Positions 1-7,703 of a stretch of 15,631 nt of DNA are shown here, in pieces. The stretch spans positions 1 to 15,631 of the forward strand of contig JAKBRJ010000014.1 of the NCBI GenBank assembly GCA_021834785.1. The letters are read 5' to 3'. Source of the stretch: Microcaldota archaeon (GTDB lineage: Archaea > Micrarchaeota > Micrarchaeia > Micrarchaeales > Micrarchaeaceae). The notes beneath the pieces are model-generated. The model saw only the letters and a program-made list of their open reading frames with translations. It was not told where the DNA came from and ran no database searches. Within the stretch, counting starts at the first letter, position 1; each line of letters begins with the position of its first letter. The position numbers and the translations under genes are program-made.

Positions 1-42
1 TTCCGATCTATAGAAGCGGATTTTGAACAGTTTCTAGTTTAA
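1..42 (+). CDS. Possible C-terminal end of a gene cut by the window edge
   Basis: Frame 1 is open from the first base and ends with TAA at 40-42, giving about 13 residues ending in ADFEQFLV. The other two forward frames stop earlier. This is too short to identify. The first nine bases equal a sequencing-adapter end, so the first three codons may not be biological. Low confidence that this is a real gene end. Confidence 0.25.
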   Translation, partial: FRSIEADFEQFLV

Positions 43-71
43 AAAACGATAAAAACATAATTTATAGCAAG

Positions 72-80
72 TTATAAAAG
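72..80 (+). promoter_or_regulatory. TATA box for the small surface protein
   Basis: TTATAAAAG lies about 26 bases before position 102 and would give a leader of roughly 12 bases before the GTG start at 114. This spacing is standard for archaeal promoters. There is no Shine-Dalgarno sequence before that start, so a short-leader mRNA is plausible. Confidence 0.4.
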
Positions 81-113
81 TTTGATCGGTTAGAACTATT
101 TATATGTGATTTT

Positions 114-458
114 GTGGGCGCAGGTTCAATAATTTTGGCTATCATAATAGGAATAGTGATCGGTTACTTTATAGGGCCAGAAATTCATACCTTGAATTTA
201 CAAAGCCCATCTACTATTCAAAGTAATCTAACTACCACAGCGTCGTTGCCAACACAACGTGTATCTGGAGTTGCGACTTCAATCTCTATATCGGGTAATG
301 GAGGCACTGCAACCCTACTAACAAGCTCTGCTGGTACACAAACAAATCTTAGTTGGTCTTATAGTGAAATTCCTGGTCTCTCTTCTTACTTATCAAAATT
401 ATGCATATGGGCCTTAAGCGGCTCTACTCTGATTTCTGTTACTGATTGCTCTACTTAA
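114..458 (+). CDS. Small membrane-anchored, Ser/Thr-rich extracellular protein of unknown function
   Basis: A 114-residue protein with a GTG start. The ATG at 104 is followed directly by TGA, so it cannot be the start. Residues 2-21 form one hydrophobic, glycine- and isoleucine-rich helix (IILAIIIGIVIGYFIG), either a signal anchor or an uncleaved signal peptide. The remaining ~90 residues are rich in Ser, Thr, Asn and Gly and lack charged clusters, as is typical of archaeal surface proteins. Two cysteines near the C-terminus (CIWAL...TDC) could form a disulfide outside the cell. No family is recognised. It faces the convergent Nudix gene and the region is AT-rich, which suggests accessory content. 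It could be a pilin-like or S-layer-associated subunit, but no class III prepilin cleavage motif is evident before the helix. Confidence 0.6.
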   Translation: MGAGSIILAIIIGIVIGYFIGPEIHTLNLQSPSTIQSNLTTTASLPTQRVSGVATSISISGNGGTATLLTSSAGTQTNLSWSYSEIPGLSSYLSKLCIWALSGSTLISVTDCST

Positions 459-512
459 ACATCTAATTTCTAGCTCTCTACATTAATCTTTGTGTTATAC
501 ATTTCTATGCTT

Positions 513-1313
513 TTATTTTTTAAATTCAGTTAAATATCTATTTACAATCCGCATCGTGGTAGGACTTAATTTAATGTTGGAATCTGGTTTCCAGAACGCT
601 AAATGGTGAACATCGTGATGATTGGGCCTGGGTTTACCTTCTGCTTCAATCAAAAATACTTTATGCAGATTCTTAATCTTTCTACCATCATCTGGTTCAT
701 CATATTCAAATAGATATTTACAACCTGTTGCCTTTAACCCCGTTTCCTCTCTTAGCTCCCGTATAGCTGCCTTTTCTCTACTTTCTCCTCTATTTGCACC
801 TCCACCTGGCAGAAGCCAAGTTTTATGATGAGATGCAATAAGTATCCCTTTTGGGGTATCTACTATTGCTGTACCCCGTCTCCTAATAATTTGGGATTGT
901 ATATTCTCATTTCTCAGTTTATTTTTATCTAAAATTCTCAATGTATACAAGTAAGTAGTTACTGGATAAGTATATCTCCCACCATATGTTTGCCCCTGCA
1001 TTGCTTTTCTAATTGTTTCTTTCTTAAATTTGATATTATTTACTGGAGTAGTTAACCAATATTCTTTATGCAACTTATTAAATTGATCAATAAAATTTCT
1101 TATTCTAATTCTGCATATTCCTTTAGATATTTTAAATGTACATTTATACACATCTGAAATATCATTAGGATCACAGTAAATAAGAACAACTGCCTCGTTT
1201 ATTGATATTATTTGTTCTATTTTCTGACCTGCCCAAGTCCATTTTCTATGATTCCAGCTTTTATATAAGCGTTCTTCCTTAGGATGCCATAAAAGGAAAT
1301 CAAATAAACCCAT
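513..1313 (-). CDS. Nudix hydrolase with a ~140-residue N-terminal extension
   Basis: About 266 residues from the ATG at 1313; a GTG at 1322 would add three. Counting from that GTG, residues ~148-245 form a Nudix fold with a complete Nudix box at 174-196 (G-x5-E-x7-REL-x-EE-x-GL), so the Mg2+-binding catalytic glutamates are present. Such enzymes hydrolyse nucleoside diphosphates linked to another moiety; the substrate cannot be read from sequence. Residues 1-140 are rich in Lys, Tyr and Trp and match no domain I recognise. Most Nudix proteins are 130-200 residues, so this half is an unusual addition. The gene is AT-rich and convergent with the surface protein upstream. A TATA element on the minus strand (about 1355-1360) predicts transcription starting near 1332. 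Its role could be nucleotide-pool or RNA-cap cleaning, or part of an accessory module. Confidence 0.85.
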   Translation of the reverse strand: MGLFDFLLWHPKEERLYKSWNHRKWTWAGQKIEQIISINEAVVLIYCDPNDISDVYKCTFKISKGICRIRIRNFIDQFNKLHKEYWLTTPVNNIKFKKETIRKAMQGQTYGGRYTYPVTTYLYTLRILDKNKLRNENIQSQIIRRRGTAIVDTPKGILIASHHKTWLLPGGGANRGESREKAAIRELREETGLKATGCKYLFEYDEPDDGRKIKNLHKVFLIEAEGKPRPNHHDVHHLAFWKPDSNIKLSPTTMRIVNRYLTEFKK

Positions 1314-1500
1314 GAACAACACTATTTATTTTACCCATAATTTTGCCATAAACCTTTATACTCTTTCCTTCTTTTATGTGTTTCTGCATGTACCTCAATG
1401 TTGACTTATTTATGCCTAACCTCCTGCGGTTTTCTGATGTTAAGCTAAGCACCTTATTGCTAATACCTGCGTATCCAAATTTATCTAGAGTTCTGGCATG
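1300..1500 (-). pseudogene. Short HTH-like, basic C-terminal relic upstream of the Nudix gene
   Basis: On the minus strand a frame free of stops runs from 1500 to a TGA at 1302-1300, overlapping the Nudix start. It reads as a protein C-terminus: a segment with LDKFGYAGISNKVL, then ENRRRLGINKSTLRYMQKH, then a basic tail with KSIKVYGKIMGK. The LGINKSTLRYM part looks like a helix-turn-helix. No ATG opens the frame. An ATG at 1499 in another frame hits a stop after four codons, so a frameshift is possible. I recall similar basic tails on some archaeal Cas1-family proteins, but this is unverified. Alternatives are a small DNA-binding protein starting at GTG 1452, or chance. The Nudix promoter appears to lie inside it. 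Confidence 0.4.
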
Positions 1501-1509
1501 TTAAATTTA

Positions 1510-1537
1510 AGCTTGATAAGTATATAATAATCAAGCT
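1510..1537. repeat. Inverted repeat bracketing a TATA-like sequence
   Basis: AGCTTGAT (1510-1517) and its exact complement ATCAAGCT (1530-1537) flank a 12-base spacer containing TATATAATA. Read on the minus strand, the TATA element would start transcripts near 1499, at the upstream edge of the HTH-like relic. The layout suits an operator over a promoter. It could also be a hairpin in a transcript. Confidence 0.4.
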
Positions 1538-1752
1538 CAATAAGCACGCAGAATTGTATAATGAAATATAGCACGTGATATGCATTTCACAACGTCTATT
1601 TAACAGGCGATTAGCCGGCTCCCCATTTAACCATCAGCATCTTTATACAAATAATTTACTTGTGTTGCTTAGATTTCTTTTGATTGCTAGAGTATGGCCA
1701 AAACAAAACTTTTTTATAGTTATGCTATAAAATAAATAGTTACTTCCTTAGG
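1538..1752. other. Non-coding stretch before the PH-like gene
   Basis: No convincing gene or RNA is seen here. Both strands have frequent stops. A small GC-rich patch (TTAGCCGGCT, near 1612-1621) stands out in AT-rich sequence. The right part carries two possible TATA elements, TTTTTATAG (1711-1719) and CTATAAAATA (1725-1734). The second would place a transcription start near 1755. Confidence 0.5.
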
Positions 1753-2700
1753 ATGGGGGTCCGATGGAAGGGGCATGTGACAAAAATGAGTGAAGTACTT
1801 CAAACTAAATATGTAAATGGTAGTCTGCAACATAACAAAACGCTCTACGATTTTGATACCAAGGAAAGCGGAGCGCTCAAAAAACACCTGAATCTCACAG
1901 AAACTCAAATAATTGTAACTGGGGCAACCCAGGGAATGGCGATAGACTACGGCAGCATAGATGAGGTGAAGGTAAAGAAAAGCCTTTTCAAGTCAAGATT
2001 GCTGCTGTACGTGAACGACAACGGGAAGAGAGTAGAGAAGTTCCTTGTTGCGCATGCGGATGCACTACTGATATCAAGTTCCATAAGTGCACTAAAGCAG
2101 ATGTACGAGGATGCAAAGAAGGTTGGAAAGGATTATTCGATTATAGAAGTGGACAAAACATCCAATAATGCGCATGCGGCCAGTAAATCAATGCAAATCC
2201 AAATGCATACGCACCGAAATGCTAAAGCACGCTATGATATATCTGAATTAATTAGAAGGGATACTAAAATTAAAAAAATTGCAGGGGTGCCTTTTAGCAT
2301 AGCATCCAATAAAAAAACTGCTCCGTATACGATTGATTTGGCTGCCATGATAAAACTGGCTTCATTTGGGCAGAATCCTTCTGCATTCGTGCATAAAAAT
2401 GCGCTTTTCAATGCTATGGCAATGTTCGCAGTCTGGGATTCTGAAGGCATGACAAAACACCTTATAAAAAGGATAACGCTGGGCGATAACTATTCAAGTA
2501 TTGAGGCGGCAGTCAATGGCATAGGGTCGTTTGCGTATTATGGGCAAAAACCTATTGAAGGCAATGGAGAAAAAGGAGGTATAGACGAGCGCTTTCTAAT
2601 ATTCAAAGTAAGGAGAATGAAAAAGTCATTGGCAAAGCAGCATAGCAACCTAATAAATAATTATTCGGACGAATCCTTCTTATGGAACTCTCCTCTTTAA
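1753..2700 (+). CDS. Uncharacterised conserved-looking protein with a PH-like N-terminal domain
   Basis: 315 residues from the ATG at 1753. A second ATG at 1786 (MSEVLQT) may be the true start, because the TATA box at 1725-1734 would begin transcription at about 1755, past the first ATG. Residues ~12-115 alternate short beta strands and end in a helix, with an ITxTQIIV...IDYGSIDEVKVKKSLFKSRLLL-like pattern; this resembles bacterial/archaeal PH-like (bPH) domains. That is inference from pattern, not a database hit. The C-terminal two thirds is mixed alpha/beta with basic patches and no catalytic motif I recognise. There are no membrane segments or signal peptide, so it is probably cytoplasmic. 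Its 3' end overlaps the helicase start by 19 bases, which suggests co-transcription and possible translational coupling, and hence a role linked to DNA repair or nucleic acid handling. Confidence 0.75.
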   Translation: MGVRWKGHVTKMSEVLQTKYVNGSLQHNKTLYDFDTKESGALKKHLNLTETQIIVTGATQGMAIDYGSIDEVKVKKSLFKSRLLLYVNDNGKRVEKFLVAHADALLISSSISALKQMYEDAKKVGKDYSIIEVDKTSNNAHAASKSMQIQMHTHRNAKARYDISELIRRDTKIKKIAGVPFSIASNKKTAPYTIDLAAMIKLASFGQNPSAFVHKNALFNAMAMFAVWDSEGMTKHLIKRITLGDNYSSIEAAVNGIGSFAYYGQKPIEGNGEKGGIDERFLIFKVRRMKKSLAKQHSNLINNYSDESFLWNSPL

Positions 2701-4799
2701 AAGGAAAAATATCCAATGAAATAATCGAATCGTTAGCTGGGCGAGGGTTCAATGCCTTTACTCCTCCCCAAGAGCTTGCCATTTCTGCAGGGCTGCTTGA
2801 AGGAAAGAATATCGTAGTTGCAGCGCCAACTGCAAGCGGCAAGACGCTTATAGGGGAGCTTGCAGCAATGCGGGCGATATTGATGAAGGGCAAAAAGGCA
2901 GTATACATCGCACCAATGAGGGCATTGGTAACCGAAAAATTTGAGGAGCTAAAGTCAGCGTATCCGTATCTTAAATCTGTCATAAGCATGGGCGACCTTG
3001 ATTCTGGAGACCAATGGCTCTCCGAATACGACATGCTTTTTGTTTCAACTGAAAAGATGGACAGCCTTATAAGGCATGGGGCCAACTGGCTGCCCAGCGT
3101 AGGGTGCATCATATTCGACGAAGTGCACATGATGGGCGATCTGTCCCGTGGCCCTACGCTGGAATTGCTGATTACAAAGTTGATGAGAATTACAGGCGCA
3201 CAGATTATAGCGTTGAGCGCCACGATAGGCAATCCGGATGAATTGGCAGACTGGATGAATGCAAAGCTTGTTGTTAGCGATTTCAGGCCAGTCAAGCTAA
3301 TGAAAGGCATAGTCAGCGAAGGCATGGCATATTATTATGATGAAGACAGGAAAACTGAGATCTTGTTGGCAGGGTCAAGCCTGATACCCGAAATAAGGGT
3401 GCTCCAGGATACGCTTAAAATGAAAAAGCAGATGCTGACCTTTTATTCTACCAAGAGGAATGCAGAAGCAGGCGCAGTTAAACTTTCACAGAGCACAGAA
3501 GGCGCTCTATCGCAGGAGGAAAAATTGAAGCTTGATAAGATAGGCGAAAATATACTGAATGTACTGGAAAAGCCGACTGCACAGTGCATAAAGCTATCAG
3601 ACCTTGTAAAGAAGGGCATAGCATTCCATCATTCAGGGCTTCTGAATGCACAGAGGAATTACATAGAGAATGCGTTCAAGGACAATTTAATAAAAGCCAT
3701 ATGCGCCACTACTACCTTAGGTTTGGGCGTTAACCTTCCAGCGCATACTGTTTTGGTAAGGGACATAAGCAGGCATAACGGAATAAATTCCGAGCACCTT
3801 GGCGCAAATGAGATAATGCAGCTCTTCGGAAGGGCAGGCAGGCCAAGGTACGACACTGAGGGGAGGGCACTGCTTGCCGCACATTCTAATTATTCAGTTG
3901 ATGAATTATATAACAGGTATATAAAGGCAAGGCCGGAACCAATAGATTCTGGGCTTGGCGTAGCCCCAGTATTGAGGATGCATGTGCTTTCCTTCATAGC
4001 TGAAGGATTCTTGGGGAATGAGAGTGAAATAATGGGATTCCTTTCAAAGACATTTTACGGCTATCAATATGGCAGCAATGAGCATATCAAAAGAGTGGTA
4101 AGCAGCGTACTGCGAGATCTCTTGGAATGGGACTTCATAATGGGGAGCGATTCGGGGTATGATGCAACAAAACTTGGCAAGAGGGTGAGCGAGCTTTACA
4201 TAGACCCTATGTCAGCGAAATGGATTCTCGATTCATTGCCCTATGCTGAGGACGCACTTAGCACATTGTACATGGTGTCCAATACGGTCGAAATGCGGCC
4301 ATATGTAAAGCCGACAGAAGAAGCTGAGGCAGAATTTGTCAGATATGGGAAGATGTCAAGCGCAATATATGAGAATGAAAGCATGGCATATGGATATTAC
4401 GACCCGGTAAGCGCTTTCAGCACAGCATTGATGCTCGGCGAATGGATAAATGAGGCAGATGAAAGCGCCATAGTAAAAAAATATAAGACAACACCTGGCG
4501 TATTATACATAAAGCTGAGCAACGCCGACTGGCTTATATACTCTGCCATAGAGATTGCAAAGATCATGCACAAGAGCATACATAGGCTTGTAGAGACTAG
4601 GGTGAGAATAAGGTACGGCATAAAGGAAGAGCTGCTTGATCTGGTAAGGCTGGAACAGATCGGAAGAGTAAGGGCCAGAAGGCTTTACAGCAACGGCATA
4701 AAATCCGTGCAGGACATAAGGGCCAATGCCGAGCTTGCCAGAAGTGTTCTTGGAAACGAAGTAGCAAAGAAGGTTTTCATGCAGTTGGGAATTGCATAA
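2682..4799 (+). CDS. hel308: Hel308/Ski2-family ATP-dependent DNA helicase
   Basis: A 705-residue superfamily 2 helicase, matching archaeal Hel308 in length. Visible motifs: Q-motif region FTPPQ (26-30), Walker A APTASGKT (48-55), Walker B/DEVH box (146-149), motif III SAT (179-181), motif IV region FYSTKRNAE (254-262), motif V ATTTLGLGVNLPA (342-354) and motif VI QLFGRAGRP (380-388). The middle has the winged-helix and ratchet regions of the family, and the C-terminus (~665-690) carries a helix-hairpin-helix with IGRVRARRLY. Hel308 unwinds lagging strands at stalled forks with 3'-5' polarity and acts in replication restart and repair. The ATG at 2682 lies inside the preceding gene and no separate promoter is visible, so it is probably read from the upstream promoter. 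The motif set looks complete. Ski2-like RNA helicases are the main alternative, but the C-terminal HhH favours Hel308. Confidence 0.93.
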   Translation: MELSSLKGKISNEIIESLAGRGFNAFTPPQELAISAGLLEGKNIVVAAPTASGKTLIGELAAMRAILMKGKKAVYIAPMRALVTEKFEELKSAYPYLKSVISMGDLDSGDQWLSEYDMLFVSTEKMDSLIRHGANWLPSVGCIIFDEVHMMGDLSRGPTLELLITKLMRITGAQIIALSATIGNPDELADWMNAKLVVSDFRPVKLMKGIVSEGMAYYYDEDRKTEILLAGSSLIPEIRVLQDTLKMKKQMLTFYSTKRNAEAGAVKLSQSTEGALSQEEKLKLDKIGENILNVLEKPTAQCIKLSDLVKKGIAFHHSGLLNAQRNYIENAFKDNLIKAICATTTLGLGVNLPAHTVLVRDISRHNGINSEHLGANEIMQLFGRAGRPRYDTEGRALLAAHSNYSVDELYNRYIKARPEPIDSGLGVAPVLRMHVLSFIAEGFLGNESEIMGFLSKTFYGYQYGSNEHIKRVVSSVLRDLLEWDFIMGSDSGYDATKLGKRVSELYIDPMSAKWILDSLPYAEDALSTLYMVSNTVEMRPYVKPTEEAEAEFVRYGKMSSAIYENESMAYGYYDPVSAFSTALMLGEWINEADESAIVKKYKTTPGVLYIKLSNADWLIYSAIEIAKIMHKSIHRLVETRVRIRYGIKEELLDLVRLEQIGRVRARRLYSNGIKSVQDIRANAELARSVLGNEVAKKVFMQLGIA

Positions 4800-4875
4800 G
4801 CAAAGATAAACCATTGCCAAAAAACGTATTGGTTGGCGCTTCTTTATATGACACACAGAATGTGCAATAAAAACC

Positions 4876-4883
4876 AATAAATA
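4876..4883 (+). promoter_or_regulatory. TATA box for a leaderless transcript of the HTH regulator
   Basis: AATAAATA is centred about 25 bases before the ATG at 4905, so the predicted transcription start coincides with the start codon. No Shine-Dalgarno motif precedes the ATG. This supports both the start choice and leaderless translation. Confidence 0.5.
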
Positions 4884-4904
4884 GCTTGAAAGCGATATGA
4901 TATC

Positions 4905-5801
4905 ATGTACAAAAGCAGGAAGATGAAAGAGGTGCTCAAGCTGGTAGAGGACAATAGCTTCTCCACCGTAGAGGCTTATAAGTTTCACACGTGCTTTGAC
5001 ATAATGGCGCAGAAGGATGGAAAGCGCATTATGATTAAATTCGAGAAGAATATCGATGGATTGCAAAAGTCCGATGCCAACGCATTGCATATGCTGGAGA
5101 CATTCCTTGATTCGCAGGCTCTTGTCATAGGCAAAAATTATAAGGGGAAAAAACTTGAGGATGGAACTATTTTCAAGCGTTACGGCATAGGGTGCATATC
5201 GGAAAGCACGCTAGGCTATCTTATGGAAGGCAGGGGCCTGAATAATGCAAAGAGGTTCAAGAAGGACGTCAAAACAATAGACGGGCTCGCATTAAGGAGG
5301 TTAAGGAAACTAGTAGATTCAAGCATGCGCGAACTTGGCGAAGCCATAGGGATATCGAAGGATAGCATATATAGATATGAAAAAGGCAGGGAGGACATAA
5401 CTGCTGAAAATCTTTCAAAGCTTGAGAATTTTTTTAGGAGCAGGCTATCATACCCAAAGAACAATGCGCATCGTGAAAAACAGTACGGCTTTACGGAAAC
5501 TAGGCTTGCCGGGACGCAGCTGCTCCTTTTCGAGACAGACCCATTCACGCTAATTTTGAAAGGATTGAGCATATACGAAGCAGGGAGGGAGGCGAATTCC
5601 AGGACAATGGAAAAATGGGCAGACTTTTACAAGAATATAAACAAGGCATTTGGGGACTATCCTTTCTTCCTTAGTTCTAAGCCTCTGAAAAAAGCGAGCA
5701 GGAATGGAATTCCGGTCGTAACTATGAAGGAGTTAGAAATGGTCGGAGAGGAGAGCAAGCTTATGGAACTCGTATTGGAAAGAGGGAATTATAAAAACTG
5801 A
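4905..5801 (+). CDS. Archaeal HTH-type (Cro/C1-like) transcriptional regulator, COG1395-like
   Basis: 298 residues. A Cro/C1-type helix-turn-helix lies at ~128-180, with MRELGEAIGISKDSIYRYEKG as the classic turn and recognition helix. The N-terminal ~110 residues (KFHTCFDIMAQKDGKRIMIKFEKNID...ALVIGKN) have the alpha/beta pattern of a nuclease-like or sensor domain. The C-terminal ~110 residues form a further conserved-looking domain. This order and length match the archaeal family annotated as putative HTH-type transcriptional regulatory protein (about 300-330 residues), widespread in Euryarchaeota, with no settled target. The ATG start is fixed by a TATA box 25 bases upstream. It stands alone between the helicase and a convergent membrane protein gene, so the context gives no clue to its regulon. 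Confidence 0.85.
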   Translation: MYKSRKMKEVLKLVEDNSFSTVEAYKFHTCFDIMAQKDGKRIMIKFEKNIDGLQKSDANALHMLETFLDSQALVIGKNYKGKKLEDGTIFKRYGIGCISESTLGYLMEGRGLNNAKRFKKDVKTIDGLALRRLRKLVDSSMRELGEAIGISKDSIYRYEKGREDITAENLSKLENFFRSRLSYPKNNAHREKQYGFTETRLAGTQLLLFETDPFTLILKGLSIYEAGREANSRTMEKWADFYKNINKAFGDYPFFLSSKPLKKASRNGIPVVTMKELEMVGEESKLMELVLERGNYKN

Positions 5802-5891
5802 CATGCTGTGCATATTGGTTTATGGGATTCTTAGCTGCATATCAGGCTATTTTGTTTAGAATAGCGTTTTGGCAAACTGTTTCCTTTGAAA

Positions 5892-6677
5892 TTATGCGCG
5901 TTTTCTTGAGGTTTTGCGCCTTGAGAGCTTACTGTGGGATTTTTTATGGCTAGGCATGGGATTTTTGCCTTCCGCTTCCCTGACTTCATATCTTATGCCC
6001 TTTTCTATATCTAAGGCAAACTTCTCAAAATCCGTCACAAATTCCTTCGTAGAATTGAATAGCAGCATCAGGCCTATGAATGCGAACACCACTATCAGCG
6101 AGCTTATCGAAATGAATAGGTTTACTGAGAGATATGCGCTTTCAGGTACGTTCAATGTAGCTGCACCTTCGGCAGTCGCTATTATGCTGACAACAAATAT
6201 TATCCATAATGCCGCAGCGCCGAAGGCAAGTTCGTTATACGTATGCTTGAATATCAGGCCCACTGAAAGGTACATTACGAGCAGTATGCCCCCGAAGCTG
6301 AACAGGAATATTAAAGGCTCTATTGCCGAAGTAACGAAAAATATAGGGAATACGAATATGAGCGCACCTAAAACTATAGACGCAAGCCATACGCCAGTGT
6401 ATTTGGAGTGCGTCATATGCTCCTCACGTGTCATGAATTTTATCGATGATGCATGTGCATTCATGAAACTAAAAACAAGCGTGAGCGATGTTATAAGAAT
6501 CAAGAGCATCCAAAATGCAAATTCTACTATAGGGTTTGCATATGGAGATGCGGAAATAAGGGATGTGAATACCATGCCGACTGCTAGCGCCATTGCAAAT
6601 GTCACCATTGATATGCCAAGGGCTCTCCTATAAGAAAATATCCAGTACCTTTTTATGTGATCGCGAGCATAATCCAC
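5892..6677 (-). CDS. Six-helix integral membrane protein with a basic C-terminal tail
   Basis: About 261 residues starting at the GTG at 6677, chosen because a strong Shine-Dalgarno match (GAGGAGTG) ends a few bases upstream. A longer frame reaches TTG at 6749 but lacks such a site. Hydrophobic segments lie at roughly 19-41, 50-72, 95-115, 120-142, 149-168 and 182-206. The last ~55 residues are soluble, with FVTDFEKFALDIEKGIRYEV followed by a Lys/Arg/Ser-rich end (SHKKSHSKLSRRKTSRKRA), probably cytoplasmic. I do not recognise the family and see no catalytic or transport motif. It lies just downstream of the prepilin peptidase on the same strand, so a link to surface-structure assembly is possible. 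However, a TATA-like CTTTTTAAG upstream (about 6711-6719) and its own strong ribosome site suggest separate expression. Confidence 0.75.
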   Translation of the reverse strand: MDYARDHIKRYWIFSYRRALGISMVTFAMALAVGMVFTSLISASPYANPIVEFAFWMLLILITSLTLVFSFMNAHASSIKFMTREEHMTHSKYTGVWLASIVLGALIFVFPIFFVTSAIEPLIFLFSFGGILLVMYLSVGLIFKHTYNELAFGAAALWIIFVVSIIATAEGAATLNVPESAYLSVNLFISISSLIVVFAFIGLMLLFNSTKEFVTDFEKFALDIEKGIRYEVREAEGKNPMPSHKKSHSKLSRRKTSRKRA

Positions 6678-6680
6678 AAA

Positions 6681-6692
6681 ACCACTCCTCTT
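6681..6692 (-). promoter_or_regulatory. Strong Shine-Dalgarno site fixing the GTG start at 6677
   Basis: On the minus strand this reads AAAGAGGAGTGG, a close match to the archaeal anti-Shine-Dalgarno complement, placed directly before GTG at 6677-6675. It is the clearest ribosome binding site among the core genes here, where most starts are leaderless or weak. It argues against the upstream TTG. Confidence 0.65.
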
Positions 6693-6752
6693 TAATAATT
6701 GGGTGCAATGCTTAAAAAGCTTTCTGCTTCGAATCGTCTGCTTATCCAAAAA

Positions 6753-7658
6753 TCATGCAGGTATAAGCAGCAATATGAGATTGCCTAAAAGAAGCGAAAC
6801 CAGTACGCCGATAAAAATAGGCACGGCGAAAGGTATTGCGCGCTTATATACTGGCAGTTTTTTTCTGTAGTGCCTTTTTCTGAACTGTCTTATGGTCTTA
6901 TCCGTTATTAGCCCGCCGAATTCCTTAAATTTACCCTTGATTTCAGATATCTCTTTTTTTGTCATCATATTCATTGCTATGATATCCCCGGGTTCAAATC
7001 TTTCAACAGATACCCGCTCCACCATGAGCGATGTTATTGGATCCTCAAATAATATTACGCTTACTGATCCAAGCAGCAGAATGATTATAAGCGCTGCGCC
7101 AAGCGCATCTGCACCGAATTCAAATACCACTAACAGCAGCAATGCCAGATAGGCAACTGTAACGGTAACCGCCTTGAATATGGCCTTCTTAGTGATTGCT
7201 CGGTCCATAAACTCTATTCTTGAGAGCTTACCGCGCATTGCAAACGCCTTTGGTATATAGTATATAGGCACTATCACCAACGCGGCGATGCCCGAATTTA
7301 TTATCAGCGATATCGCGAAAGGCAGGTTAAGCTGCGGTATGTTTATCAAGTAAGGCACGCTTTGAAGCGGAAGCATAAGCGACAGCGCAGCCAATTCCAC
7401 TACATCTGCAGCGCCAAGCTGCCCTATTTTATATATGGCATATCCAAGCGCCAATACTGCAATCGCAATAAGCGCACTAAATGCAATTGAATATATGTTA
7501 AGGTATAATACGGTAAGCAGGGCGCCATACGCCAAAGTAGCATATACAAAATATGAAGGTACATTGCGATTGTTAAATACATCAAAAAGCAGGTACACTA
7601 GCGCTATTGCCACTAGGCTGTATACTCTTATCATATAGATCTCCATATGCACCAACAT
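6753..7658 (-). CDS. Archaeal A24-family prepilin/prearchaellin peptidase
   Basis: 301 residues from the ATG at 7658. A second ATG at 7634 is preceded by GGAGAT and may be the real start (MIRVYS...). It is a polytopic membrane protein. The two catalytic aspartates expected of GxGD aspartyl proteases are visible: D26 in DVFNNRNVP after the first helix, and D85 in GQLGAADVVELAALSLMLP, the archaeal variant of the GxGD motif. The C-terminal ~55 residues (GLITDKTI...YKRAIPFAVPIFIGVLVSLLLGN) match the archaeal peptidase A24 C-terminal domain of FlaK/PibD/EppA-type enzymes. These cleave class III signal peptides from archaeal pilins, archaellins and sugar-binding proteins at the cytoplasmic face. 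The central part has an extra charged loop (~225-265). No pilin gene is in the window. PibD versus EppA type cannot be decided. Confidence 0.85.
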   Translation of the reverse strand: MLVHMEIYMIRVYSLVAIALVYLLFDVFNNRNVPSYFVYATLAYGALLTVLYLNIYSIAFSALIAIAVLALGYAIYKIGQLGAADVVELAALSLMLPLQSVPYLINIPQLNLPFAISLIINSGIAALVIVPIYYIPKAFAMRGKLSRIEFMDRAITKKAIFKAVTVTVAYLALLLLVVFEFGADALGAALIIILLLGSVSVILFEDPITSLMVERVSVERFEPGDIIAMNMMTKKEISEIKGKFKEFGGLITDKTIRQFRKRHYRKKLPVYKRAIPFAVPIFIGVLVSLLLGNLILLLIPA

Positions 7659-7703
7659 TGCAAAATAAAACTTAATGGCCCACTATTTTTTGATACGCTG
7701 CAA

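Noticed and set aside
2603..3325. Minus-strand open frame of 240 codons across the helicase start
   Set aside because: It is antisense to well-conserved helicase motifs, has Ser/Pro-rich shadow composition and shows no domain.
4654..4668. AGATCGGAAGAG, identical to the start of an Illumina adapter, inside the helicase gene
   Set aside because: It encodes QIGRVRARRL, the conserved helix-hairpin-helix of Hel308, with the frame intact on both sides. The match is coincidental.
5914..6633. Plus-strand open frame opposite the six-helix membrane protein
   Set aside because: The minus-strand frame gives clean alternating hydrophobic helices and a ribosome site; the plus-strand translation has neither.
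6678..6749. N-terminal extension of the membrane protein to a TTG at 6749
   Set aside because: No ribosome site precedes the TTG, while GTG at 6677 has a strong Shine-Dalgarno directly upstream. The extension is also atypically basic for the protein.
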